This document shows, one piece after another, positions 28,216-35,844 of a stretch of 64,000 nucleotides of DNA; within the stretch, counting starts at the first letter, position 1; each line of letters opens with the position of its first letter. This DNA is from Stutzerimonas stutzeri (GTDB lineage Bacteria > Pseudomonadota > Gammaproteobacteria > Pseudomonadales > Pseudomonadaceae): NCBI RefSeq assembly GCF_024448715.1, contig NZ_JAMOHZ010000002.1, forward strand, positions 558,001 through 622,000, read 5' to 3'. The notes below the pieces were generated by a model. That model was not told the origin of the DNA and searched no databases. It saw only the letters and a list, made by a program, of their open reading frames with translations. Position numbers and translations under genes: made by a program.

Positions 28216-28332
28216 TCAGAGCGTCAGGCGGTAGGTCAGCGGACGCTGGATAAACGTCGCGATCATCCAATCGTCATCTTCGCTCCACCAAAGCGTCAAC
28301 CCGCCGTCATTCAAGCGCGTCAGTCTAATCGT
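28216..28332 (-). CDS. Possible short or degraded ORF just upstream of folA
   Basis: On the minus strand, ending 14 nt before the folA start, a frame reads TIRLTRLNDGGLTLWW and then SEDDDWMIATFIQRPLTYRLTL. The composition looks protein-like and third positions are GC-rich, but there is no good ATG. The candidates are ACG, ATT or TTG between about 28314 and 28332. P. aeruginosa has a short hypothetical gene next to folA (PA0349, from memory), so this could be that gene with a lost or unusual start. It could also be chance. Confidence 0.3.
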   Translation of the reverse strand, partial: TIRLTRLNDGGLTLWWSEDDDWMIATFIQRPLTYRLTL

Positions 28333-28353
28333 TCCATCCCGAGGAGACGCCCC

Positions 28354-29472
28354 ATGGCCCGCCCAACCCGCGCGACCCTGAGCCACTGGTTTACCGCTTG
28401 CGGTCTGCTGTTGCCAATCACTGCGTTCGCTGCCCCGGCTGACATGTCGAGCGAGGCGAAGCTGCATGACGGTCGCGCCGAACCCAGGCCGCTGGTCATT
28501 GCCCACCGCGGCGCCAGCGGTTACCTCCCCGAGCACACCCTCGGCGCTTATGCGCTGGCCATTCTGCAGGGCGCCGACTACATCGAGCCGGATCTGGTGA
28601 TGACCCGCGACGGCGAACTGGTCGCGCGCCACGACAACGAGCTGGGGTTGACCACCGATGTATCCCAGCACCCTGAATTCGCCGATCGCAAGCGCACCCA
28701 AATGGTCGATGGCGTCAGCCTTACAGGTTGGTTCAGCGAAGATTTCACCCTGGCGGAGTTGAAGACATTACGGGCGATCGAACGCATCCCGGCGATTCGT
28801 CCCGGCAACGCTCGGCTCGACGGCAGCCTGGAAATCCCAACGCTGCAGGAAATCATCGATCTGGTAAAAACCATGCAACTGAGCGAACGCCGGCGCATCG
28901 GTCTGTATCCCGAAACCAAGCATTCAACCCACTTCCAGCAGCTCGGCCTGGCGATGGAAAAACCGCTGGTGCGTACCCTCCACCGCAACGGCTATGCGGG
29001 GCGCCACGCGCCGGTGTACATCCAGTCGTTCGAAGTGGACAACCTGAAAACACTCAGCCGCCTGACGCAGCTGCGCCTGGTGCAGCTGTTCGGCGGCGGC
29101 CAGCCCTACGACCAGCAAGTGCGCGGCAGCGACCTGACCTACGCGCAGATGGCCACAGCTGAAGGGCTCAAAGCGATCTCGCGTTACGCGGCGGGCGTCG
29201 GGCCGGACAAGAGCTACATCATTCCGCGCGACGCCAACGGCAATCTTGGCGAGCCCACCGACTTCGTCCCGAACGCCCATGCGGCGGGGCTGAAGGTGCA
29301 CCCCTATACGTTCCGCGCCGAGAACGCGTTTCTGCCGACCAGCCTGCGCAACGGCAGCTCACCGGCCGACCGCGGCGACGTCGAGGCCGATATTCGTGCG
29401 TACCTGGATACCGGCATCGACGGGCTATTCATCGACCAGCCGGACATCGCTGTGAAACTGCGCGCGCAATAA
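28354..29472 (+). CDS. glpQ: Periplasmic glycerophosphodiester phosphodiesterase
   Basis: The start at 28354 follows GAGGAG. The 372-residue protein has a signal peptide (residues about 1-27, LLLPITAFAAPA) and the GDPD domain with IAHRGASGYLPEHTLGAYALA, the metal pair in EPDLVMTRDGELVARHD, and WF.EDFTLAELKTL. Length and extended insertions match GlpQ rather than cytosolic UgpQ. It hydrolyses glycerophosphodiesters in the periplasm to glycerol-3-phosphate and alcohols. A longer ORF upstream overlaps folA regulatory DNA and is rejected. Confidence 0.95.
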   Translation: MARPTRATLSHWFTACGLLLPITAFAAPADMSSEAKLHDGRAEPRPLVIAHRGASGYLPEHTLGAYALAILQGADYIEPDLVMTRDGELVARHDNELGLTTDVSQHPEFADRKRTQMVDGVSLTGWFSEDFTLAELKTLRAIERIPAIRPGNARLDGSLEIPTLQEIIDLVKTMQLSERRRIGLYPETKHSTHFQQLGLAMEKPLVRTLHRNGYAGRHAPVYIQSFEVDNLKTLSRLTQLRLVQLFGGGQPYDQQVRGSDLTYAQMATAEGLKAISRYAAGVGPDKSYIIPRDANGNLGEPTDFVPNAHAAGLKVHPYTFRAENAFLPTSLRNGSSPADRGDVEADIRAYLDTGIDGLFIDQPDIAVKLRAQ

Positions 29473-29485
29473 AGCGCGTTCGAAC

Positions 29486-29512
29486 AAGGCCCAGCCGGGA
29501 TGGCTGGGCCTT
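29486..29512. terminator. Stem-loop terminator after glpQ
   Basis: AAGGCCCAGCC (29486-29496), loop GGGAT, GGCTGGGCCTT (29502-29512). This is an 11-bp perfect stem 14 nt after the glpQ stop. The A and T ends let it work in both orientations, although the T-run is only two bases. Confidence 0.75.
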
Positions 29513-29588
29513 CCGCGGTTGATCGCAGGATCTGCAGCCAAGCCAGCTCAGGCAATCACGGCGGCCTCGTGCAACTCGGTCAGCCGCA

Positions 29589-29683
29589 TAGGGTGGGCTT
29601 CAGCCCACCGTTTGCAACCCTTGGCGGTGGGCTGAATTTCACCATTTGCAAACCTAGTCGGTGGGCTAAAGCCCACCCTACGG
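29589..29683. repeat. REPIN-like inverted pair of palindromes
   Basis: A forward copy at 29589-29610 (TAGG flank then the GGTGGGCTTCAGCCCACC core) is paired with a reverse copy at 29660-29683 (core GGTGGGCTAAAGCCCACC then CTACG). A degenerate half-copy lies between (29626-29639). The pair could fold as one long hairpin. It lies between glpQ and the convergent CoA transferase. Confidence 0.85.
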
Positions 29684-29737
29684 TGTGCCAACCGAGGCTG
29701 ACGCGGAGCGGCCGTTCGGCCGCAACTTACCATCCGT

Positions 29738-30928
29738 TCAGCGAATCACGGCGGCCTGGCGCAGCGATGCCAGTTCGGCCTCGCTTTTGCCGAGCACCCG
29801 CTGCAACACCTCATCGGTATGTTGCCCATGCAGCGGCGGCGCCTTCATCGGCACGGTGGGCGTTCGCGATAACCGTAGCGGGCTTCGCACCATGCGCACC
29901 TCGCCGGCAACCGAATGCTCGGCGCTGATTACCATTTCGCGGTAGCGTGCCGTCTCGGTGTCGAACGCCTGAGCGACGCTCTTCACTTCCCCGACGGGAA
30001 TCCCCTGGTTGCGCAGCGCGGCGATCAGCGCCTCGTTCTGCCACTCGGCAAAAGCCGTCTGAAGCAATGGCAGCAGCTCTTCGCGATGCTCGGTACGGCC
30101 CTTATTCTGAGAAAAGCGCGGATCGCCATGCAGCTCCGGCCGCTTCAACACCTCCAGGCAAAGTCGCCGATATTGCTCGTCATTACCGACTGCCAGGGCG
30201 ATGGTGCCATCGGCGGTTTCGAACAGCTGATAGGGAACGATGCTGGCGTGAGCATTGCCGTAGCGCTGCGGTACCGTGCCGGTGTTGAGATATCCCGAAG
30301 CGATGTTGGCGAGAAAGTGCAGCGCGCTGTCGGACAGGGCGATATCCACCGACTGCCCCAGGCCGGACTTCTCCCGCTCATACAGAGCAGCGAGGATGCC
30401 TTGCACGGCGTTCATGCCGGTGACCAGATCGATGAAGGCCACACCGAGGCGCATCGGCTCACCGTCTTTTTCGCCGGTGATCGACATGAAGCCGCTCTCG
30501 GCCTGGATGATGAAGTCATAACCCGGACGATTTTCCAGCGGATTGCCGCGCCCGTAACCGGTTATCGAGCAATGGATCAGGCGTGGATTGATCGCCGCCA
30601 GCGTCTCGTAGTCGAGCCCGAGGCGCTTGAGGCTTGCCGGCAGAAAGTTCTCCACCACCACGTCGGCCTGAGCGGCCAGATCGAGTATCAGCTGACGCCC
30701 CTGCGGCTTGCGCATGTCTATGGCCAAGCTCTCTTTGTTGCGATTGGCACTGAGGTAGTAGGTGGAAATACCGGCCTTGGCCGGGGGCATCCAGCTGCGA
30801 GTGTCGTCGCCCTCCAGACTCTCGATTTTCCACACCTCGGCGCCAAGGTCCGCCAGTGCCATGGTCGACCAAGGGCCGGCGAGGATACGCGTCAGATCCA
30901 GTACCTTGATGCCTTGCAGAACGCTCAT
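29738..30928 (-). CDS. CaiB/BaiF family (class III) CoA transferase
   Basis: The start at 30928 follows AGGAGGTG. The 396-residue enzyme begins MSVLQGIKVLDLTRILAGPW, the family hallmark. The catalytic aspartate is D138 in NRPGYDFIIQAESG. VPYQLFETADG and IPVGEVKSVAQAF are further family stretches. These enzymes move CoA between carboxylic acids, as in formyl-CoA or succinyl-CoA:carboxylate transfer. It diverges from a tripartite carboxylate transporter operon, so the imported acid may be its substrate. Which acid is unknown. Confidence 0.93.
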   Translation of the reverse strand: MSVLQGIKVLDLTRILAGPWSTMALADLGAEVWKIESLEGDDTRSWMPPAKAGISTYYLSANRNKESLAIDMRKPQGRQLILDLAAQADVVVENFLPASLKRLGLDYETLAAINPRLIHCSITGYGRGNPLENRPGYDFIIQAESGFMSITGEKDGEPMRLGVAFIDLVTGMNAVQGILAALYEREKSGLGQSVDIALSDSALHFLANIASGYLNTGTVPQRYGNAHASIVPYQLFETADGTIALAVGNDEQYRRLCLEVLKRPELHGDPRFSQNKGRTEHREELLPLLQTAFAEWQNEALIAALRNQGIPVGEVKSVAQAFDTETARYREMVISAEHSVAGEVRMVRSPLRLSRTPTVPMKAPPLHGQHTDEVLQRVLGKSEAELASLRQAAVIR

Positions 30929-31016
30929 CGCACCTCCTTTTGGTATTTGTGAACAGACAAGGCATCGAAATTGGCTCAAGTGGGTCGAAACCACAACAGA
31001 TGGCCTATGCGCATAT

Positions 31017-31055
31017 GTGCGATTACCGAACGGAATTTTCGTTCGCTGTGCGACC
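31017..31055. promoter_or_regulatory. Inverted repeat between the CoA transferase and tctC-like genes
   Basis: CGAACG (31027-31032) and CGTTCG (31040-31045) form a perfect core around a 7-nt spacer. The symmetry extends outward imperfectly to GTGCGA (31017-31022) and TGCGAC (31048-31053). One arm, read in reverse as GTTCGGTAATCGCAC, resembles half-sites I remember for IclR-type regulators such as PcaR/PcaU. It lies about 90 bp from both divergent starts and could control both. No regulator gene is adjacent. Confidence 0.5.
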
Positions 31056-31145
31056 GGTAGGGCTCTGCCCCTTTAAGGTGTCCGGGGCCGTCTGTTAGAC
31101 CACTGGCTGCATCCTGCCGTACAACTACAAGAAGAGAATATCGCC

Positions 31146-32123
31146 ATGCCCCTCACCCTGAAGCGCACGCTGTGCCTGCTCATGCTGGCCGCCACCTTCC
31201 CTCTCGCCTCACTGACCCAGGCCGCTGACTGGCCGACCGACACAGTTCGCCTGGTGGTGCCCTACGCCCCCGGCGGCACCACGGACGTACTGTCACGCAA
31301 GGTCGCGGACCTGCTGCAGCAACAGATCGGTACCGTTGTCGTCGAGAACCGCCCGGGCGCCGGCTCGACCACCGCCACCGGGCAACTGGCCCGCGGCGGT
31401 CGAGGCGCCGATCACACCATTCTCATGGCCTCGCCGGGGCACACCATCGGCCCGGTGATCTACAAGAAGCTGCCCTACGATCCGGTGAAGGATTTCAAAT
31501 TCATCCGCAACGTCATCGAAATTCCCAACGTCATGGTCGTGCCGGCAGATAGTCCTTACGACTCGGTAGAAGCGTTCATGGAAGCTGCCAAGACGAGAGA
31601 AATGACCTTCAGCTCCGCCGGCGTCGGCAGCTCAATTCACATGTCCGGCGAGCTGTTCAAAACCATGACCGGCTCCAAGATGACCCACGTGCCCTTCCGC
31701 GGAAGCGGCGAAGCACTGCCGGCCTTGCTTAGCGGTGACGTCGACGTCTCTTTCGAGAACATGCCGACCGTGCTTTCACACATCAAGGCCGGCAAGCTCA
31801 AGGCGCTGGCGGTCACATCCGCCGAGCCTTCGCCTTATCTGCCGGGCGTCGAGCCGCTCTCGAAGATCGGTGCCGACCTGGGCCTCGGTGACTTCGTCAC
31901 CACGGCATGGTTTGGGCTGATTGCCGATGACAGCATGTCGGACGAAGCCGTAAAGACGCTGCAGGACGCGCTGGACAAGGTGATGGCGGACGAAAGCTTC
32001 AAAGACTTCGTCGCGCAGATCGGCGGCGAAGTGGCACCGCAGGAAGGCGACGCCTTCCGCGACTACGTCGAGCAGGACGTTCAGCGCTGGCAGCGCGTCG
32101 CGGGCCAGGCCGAGCTGCAGTAG
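31146..32123 (+). CDS. TctC-type substrate-binding protein of a tripartite tricarboxylate transporter
   Basis: This 325-residue protein has a signal peptide ending near LTQAADWP (residues about 1-27). It has the Bug/TctC signatures VRLVVPYAPGGTTDVLSR and VVVENRPGAGSTTA, plus SSAGVGSSIHMSGELFK and PFRGSGEALPALLSGDVD (separate stretches). It is a periplasmic receptor for a carboxylate. It starts a three-gene operon; tctB-like follows after 10 nt. Many Bug genes are orphans, but this one has its full membrane complex. Ligand unknown. Confidence 0.95.
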   Translation: MPLTLKRTLCLLMLAATFPLASLTQAADWPTDTVRLVVPYAPGGTTDVLSRKVADLLQQQIGTVVVENRPGAGSTTATGQLARGGRGADHTILMASPGHTIGPVIYKKLPYDPVKDFKFIRNVIEIPNVMVVPADSPYDSVEAFMEAAKTREMTFSSAGVGSSIHMSGELFKTMTGSKMTHVPFRGSGEALPALLSGDVDVSFENMPTVLSHIKAGKLKALAVTSAEPSPYLPGVEPLSKIGADLGLGDFVTTAWFGLIADDSMSDEAVKTLQDALDKVMADESFKDFVAQIGGEVAPQEGDAFRDYVEQDVQRWQRVAGQAELQ

Positions 32124-32133
32124 GGAGACGGTC

Positions 32134-32631
32134 ATGACCCTCGCCAACGGCCGCCCTCGCTGGGCCAACCTCAACACGCTGCTGGGCGCGTTCTGGCTGG
32201 TGGCGGCGCTGGTGTTTCTGTTTTACCTGGTGCCGAACCATATCGACGAAGCACCGATGGTCGACAACGCCATGCAGTCGCCACGCTGGCTCCCCAGCGT
32301 GGCCGGCTGGCTGGTCGCCGCGCTGTCGCTGGCGCTGATCGTCGAAGGCTGCCTGCGCCCGCCGGTGCGCCCGACCGCAGACGACGACAGCGGGACCGCG
32401 CCGCCCTGGCGCTGGCTGCTGATGCTCGCCGGGCTGGGCGCTTACTGGTTGCTGTTCGAAGCACTTGGCGCCATCGCGGCCGGCATACTCGGCACCTTGC
32501 TGCTGTTTGCCGCGCACCCGGTGCGAAAACCCTGGCTCTACCTACTGGCGATCGCACTGCCGTGGCTGGTGAGCCTGCTGTTCATTCACGTGCTGAACGT
32601 CCCGCTGCCGTCCGGCACGCTGTGGGATTGA
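32134..32631 (+). CDS. TctB-type small membrane subunit of the tripartite transporter
   Basis: This 165-residue protein has four predicted membrane helices (about residues 12-32, 48-68, 88-110 and 120-150), the normal TctB layout. Sequence conservation in TctB is low; the call rests on topology, length and position between the tctC- and tctA-like genes. The start ATG has GGGAGA upstream. Confidence 0.92.
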   Translation: MTLANGRPRWANLNTLLGAFWLVAALVFLFYLVPNHIDEAPMVDNAMQSPRWLPSVAGWLVAALSLALIVEGCLRPPVRPTADDDSGTAPPWRWLLMLAGLGAYWLLFEALGAIAAGILGTLLLFAAHPVRKPWLYLLAIALPWLVSLLFIHVLNVPLPSGTLWD

Positions 32632-32655
32632 CCCACCCCTCTCGCGAGTGACCGA

Positions 32656-34176
32656 ATGGAAAATTTTTCCGAAGTCCTGAGCCTGTTCCTCAGTGTCGAC
32701 AATTTCATCGCGATCGGCATCGGCGTGCTGATTGGCGTGGTGGTCGGCGCGATTCCAGGGCTGACCGCGACCATGGCCGTCGCCCTGGCACTGCCCTTCA
32801 CCTTCACCCTCCAACCGGTGACCGCCATCCTGCTGCTGGTCGGGATCTATAAGGGCGGCATGTACGGCGGCTCGATCACCGCCATCCTCATCCATACGCC
32901 TGGTTCGCCGGCCGCCGCCTGCACACTACTCGACGGCTATCCGCTGACGCAGCAGGGCAAGGCGAAAAAGGCGCTACAAATGGCGCTCTATTCGTCGTGC
33001 ATCGCCGACTTGCTATCGAACCTGGCGCTGATCCTGTTCGCCTCCTACCTGGCAAAGATCGCACTGAACTTCGGTCCGCCTGAGTTCTTCTGGCTGATCT
33101 GCTTCTCGCTGACGATCATCATCTCCATCGCTGGCGAATCTGCGATCAAGGGCCTGATCGCCGCGGCGCTCGGAGTAATCGTCGCCTCGATCGGCATGGA
33201 CGTGGTGTACGGCAGCCAGCGCCTGACCTTCGATAACTACAACCTGATGGACCGCGTGTCCTTCGTTCCGCTGCTGATCGGCCTGTTCGCCGTGCCGGAA
33301 GTCATCGACTTCTACCTCAAGAAGGCCGCGCCGCATATCCGTGCTACCTCGGGCGGAGCCGGGCTGACGCTGAAGGAACTCAAGGCGAGCCTGAAAACCA
33401 TCGTACGCGGCTCGCTCATCGGCGTGATCATCGGCGCAGTGCCTGGCACCGGAGCCACCGCCGCCTCCTTCATTTCCTACAGCGAAGCCAAGCGGCGCTC
33501 AGCCAACCGGGAGAACTTTGGCAAAGGCGAGCTCGAGGGTGTGGCCGCGGCTGAATCAGGCAACAACGGCGTGGCTGGCGCCACACTGATTCCGCTGTTG
33601 TCGCTGGGCATCCCGGGAGATGTGATCACCGCAATCATCCTTGGCGCATTCATGATCCACGGCCTGACCCCCGGCCCAGTGCTGTTCCAAGAGAACCTGA
33701 CGATCGTTTACGCGCTGTTCTGCGGGATCATGCTGAGTTCAGCGGTGTTGCTCTTCGTTGGCCACGGGGTGATCAAGTACTTCTCGCTGGTGGCGGACAT
33801 CCCCAAGGAGATCCTGCTGCCGATCGTGCTGATGTTCTGCGTCTACGGCGCTTTTGCGGTGAACAACAGCCTGTTCGATATCGGCCTGATGCTGCTGTTC
33901 GGGGTAGTCGGTTATATTTTCAACCGCACCGGATTCGCCACCGCCCCCTTCCTGCTCGGCTTCATTCTCGGTCCGATGTTCGAAGACAACCTGCGGCGCA
34001 CACTGCTGATCGGCCGTGGCGACCCGATGATCTTCTTCCGCGGACCGATTACCTGGATTTTCATCGTGCTCACCGCGTTGTCGCTGTTCTTCGCCGTTCG
34101 ACGCTACTGGCAGGAGCGCATCAGGGTTCGCGAAGCCACGGCAGATGATGCGGCGAACCCCGGAGCGATCAAATGA
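32656..34176 (+). CDS. TctA-type large permease of the tripartite transporter
   Basis: This 506-residue protein has about 12 membrane helices. The family motifs are AIPGLTATMAVALALPFTF, YKGGMYGGSITAILIHTPG and the internal repeat GAVPGTGATAASFISYSEAK. LSLGIPGDVITAIILGAF follows. It forms the translocation path for the carboxylate bound by the TctC-like protein, using an ion gradient. It is the last gene of the operon; I saw no terminator in the 111 nt before the DUF2868 gene. Confidence 0.95.
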   Translation: MENFSEVLSLFLSVDNFIAIGIGVLIGVVVGAIPGLTATMAVALALPFTFTLQPVTAILLLVGIYKGGMYGGSITAILIHTPGSPAAACTLLDGYPLTQQGKAKKALQMALYSSCIADLLSNLALILFASYLAKIALNFGPPEFFWLICFSLTIIISIAGESAIKGLIAAALGVIVASIGMDVVYGSQRLTFDNYNLMDRVSFVPLLIGLFAVPEVIDFYLKKAAPHIRATSGGAGLTLKELKASLKTIVRGSLIGVIIGAVPGTGATAASFISYSEAKRRSANRENFGKGELEGVAAAESGNNGVAGATLIPLLSLGIPGDVITAIILGAFMIHGLTPGPVLFQENLTIVYALFCGIMLSSAVLLFVGHGVIKYFSLVADIPKEILLPIVLMFCVYGAFAVNNSLFDIGLMLLFGVVGYIFNRTGFATAPFLLGFILGPMFEDNLRRTLLIGRGDPMIFFRGPITWIFIVLTALSLFFAVRRYWQERIRVREATADDAANPGAIK

Positions 34177-34287
34177 TTGGCGGCGGTTAGCAGGAGATCC
34201 GCGCGTTGCGCGGGCGGGACGGCCATTTCACCCTTCCGGCGGCAACGGTTATTCTCGGGACCGAGTTCGTCTATTAAGAGAAACCGC

Positions 34288-35682
34288 GTGTCCGCATCTC
34301 TCCCGCCGCCATCCAATCCACTCGACCGCCTTTGGCTCACCGAAGCCGTGCGCCTGCGCGAAGAGCACGCCGGGCCGCTGGATGATGATGAGGCCAACCG
34401 TCAGGCTCGCGCTCAGGGCGGCGAACTGGCCGAGCTGATTGAGTTTCGCGCGCTGTGGCTGGCACGCCGTGGCGGTTTGATCGATGCATTGCGGCACTGG
34501 CGTCAAGGCGCGCGGCTGGCCGGCTTCGCGCTAGTTTTGCTGGCACTGCTCACCGGTGCCGGGCTAGCGCTAGCGGCACTGGGTGACGGCGTGCAGCCAG
34601 TCAACGTGTTCTGGGCGCTGGGCAGCCTGCTCGGGTTGAATCTGCTGACATTGCTTGGTTGGCTGCTGGGCTTCGTGCTGGCCGGTGACAGCGGCGGCGC
34701 GCTGGGCCGGTTGTGGCTCTGGCTCAGCGAGAAGCTCGCGCGCGATGCTCGTGCGATGCAGCTGGCGCCTGCGCTACTCGTAGTGCTGGAGCAGCGCCGC
34801 ATCGGTCGCTGTCTGCTCGGGATGGGCGTGCACGGGCTGTGGCTGCTGGCGATGGTCAGCGCACTGTTGACCTTGCTGGCGCTGCTCGCCACGCGGCGCT
34901 ACGGCTTCGTCTGGGAAACCACCATCCTTGGCGAAGGCACGTTCATCAATCTGACCCAGGCGCTCGGAATGCTGCCCTCGCTGCTGGGTTTCAGCGTGCC
35001 GGATATCGACCAGATCCGCGCCAGCGGAACCTTGAACAATGGCTTCGAAAGCGCGCGGCAGAGCTGGGCCGGCTGGTTGGTCGGCGTATCGCTGATCTAC
35101 GGGCTGCTGCCGCGCTTGCTGCTGGCACTGTTCTGCCTGTGGCGCTGGCGACGCGGCCGCGCCTTGCTCCGCCTGGATCTGCAACTACCCGCCTACCGCC
35201 TGCTACGCGAGCGACTGCAACCGCCCAGCGAGCGCCTCGGCATAAGCGACGCGGCACCGGAACAGCTGTATTCGCCCAGCATCGGTACGCATCTGGACGG
35301 CAGCGAAGGCGCGGTGCTCGTCGCCATCGAGCTGGACCCGAGCCATCCCTGGCCACCGAAACTGCCGACGGGGATCGCCGACGCCGGCGTATTGGACGAC
35401 CGCGAGCAGCGTCGGCGCCTACTGGAACAACTGACCCGCTTTCCGCCGCAGCGCCTGGCCATCGCCTGCGATCCGCGCCGCTCGCCGGATCGTGGAACCC
35501 TGGCGCTGATCGGAGAGCTGAGCCGTTGTGCCGCCGAAAGCCGCGTCTGGTTGCTCCAGCCGCCCGCCGGCGAAGCGCTGGACAGCCACCGCTTGCAGGA
35601 CTGGAAGCAGGCGCTGGACAGCCTCGGCCTGCCCTATTACTGCAGCGCACCGCTTAACTGGCTGGAGAGTGGGCATGATTGA
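34288..35682 (+). CDS. DUF2868 integral membrane protein
   Basis: I start this 464-residue protein at the GTG at 34288 (SASLPPPSNPLDRLWLTEAVRLREEH). The 37 residues upstream in the longer ORF overlap the TctA end region and look random. It has about four membrane helices: two at about residues 75-125 and further ones near 175-205 and 265-290. The C-terminal cytosolic domain of about 170 residues is of unknown function. This matches DUF2868, a proteobacterial family normally paired with a DUF3482 GTPase, as here. Role unknown. Confidence 0.85.
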   Translation: MSASLPPPSNPLDRLWLTEAVRLREEHAGPLDDDEANRQARAQGGELAELIEFRALWLARRGGLIDALRHWRQGARLAGFALVLLALLTGAGLALAALGDGVQPVNVFWALGSLLGLNLLTLLGWLLGFVLAGDSGGALGRLWLWLSEKLARDARAMQLAPALLVVLEQRRIGRCLLGMGVHGLWLLAMVSALLTLLALLATRRYGFVWETTILGEGTFINLTQALGMLPSLLGFSVPDIDQIRASGTLNNGFESARQSWAGWLVGVSLIYGLLPRLLLALFCLWRWRRGRALLRLDLQLPAYRLLRERLQPPSERLGISDAAPEQLYSPSIGTHLDGSEGAVLVAIELDPSHPWPPKLPTGIADAGVLDDREQRRRLLEQLTRFPPQRLAIACDPRRSPDRGTLALIGELSRCAAESRVWLLQPPAGEALDSHRLQDWKQALDSLGLPYYCSAPLNWLESGHD

Positions 35683-35701
35683 TGGCCTCGGCTCGGTTTT
35701 G

Positions 35702-35768
35702 GTAGGAGCTAGCTTGCTGGCGATCAAAGCGACCTCGGCGACGGGATCGCCAGCAAGCTGGCTCCTAC
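35702..35768. repeat. REPIN of the GTAGGAGC Pseudomonas REP type
   Basis: Two 24-nt arms, 35702-35725 starting GTAGGAGCTAGCTTGC and 35745-35768 ending GCTGGCTCCTAC, form an inverted pair around a 19-nt spacer. This is the REP family widespread in Pseudomonas, distinct from the GGTGGGC palindromes elsewhere in this window. It lies in the 162-nt space inside the DUF2868-DUF3482 operon. Confidence 0.9.
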
Positions 35769-35844
35769 AAAAGCAGCAGATGGTCCTGGCGGATTTGCGG
35801 TTAACCCATGGCTACGCACATGCCATAGCAGCGGAGTCCGAGCC

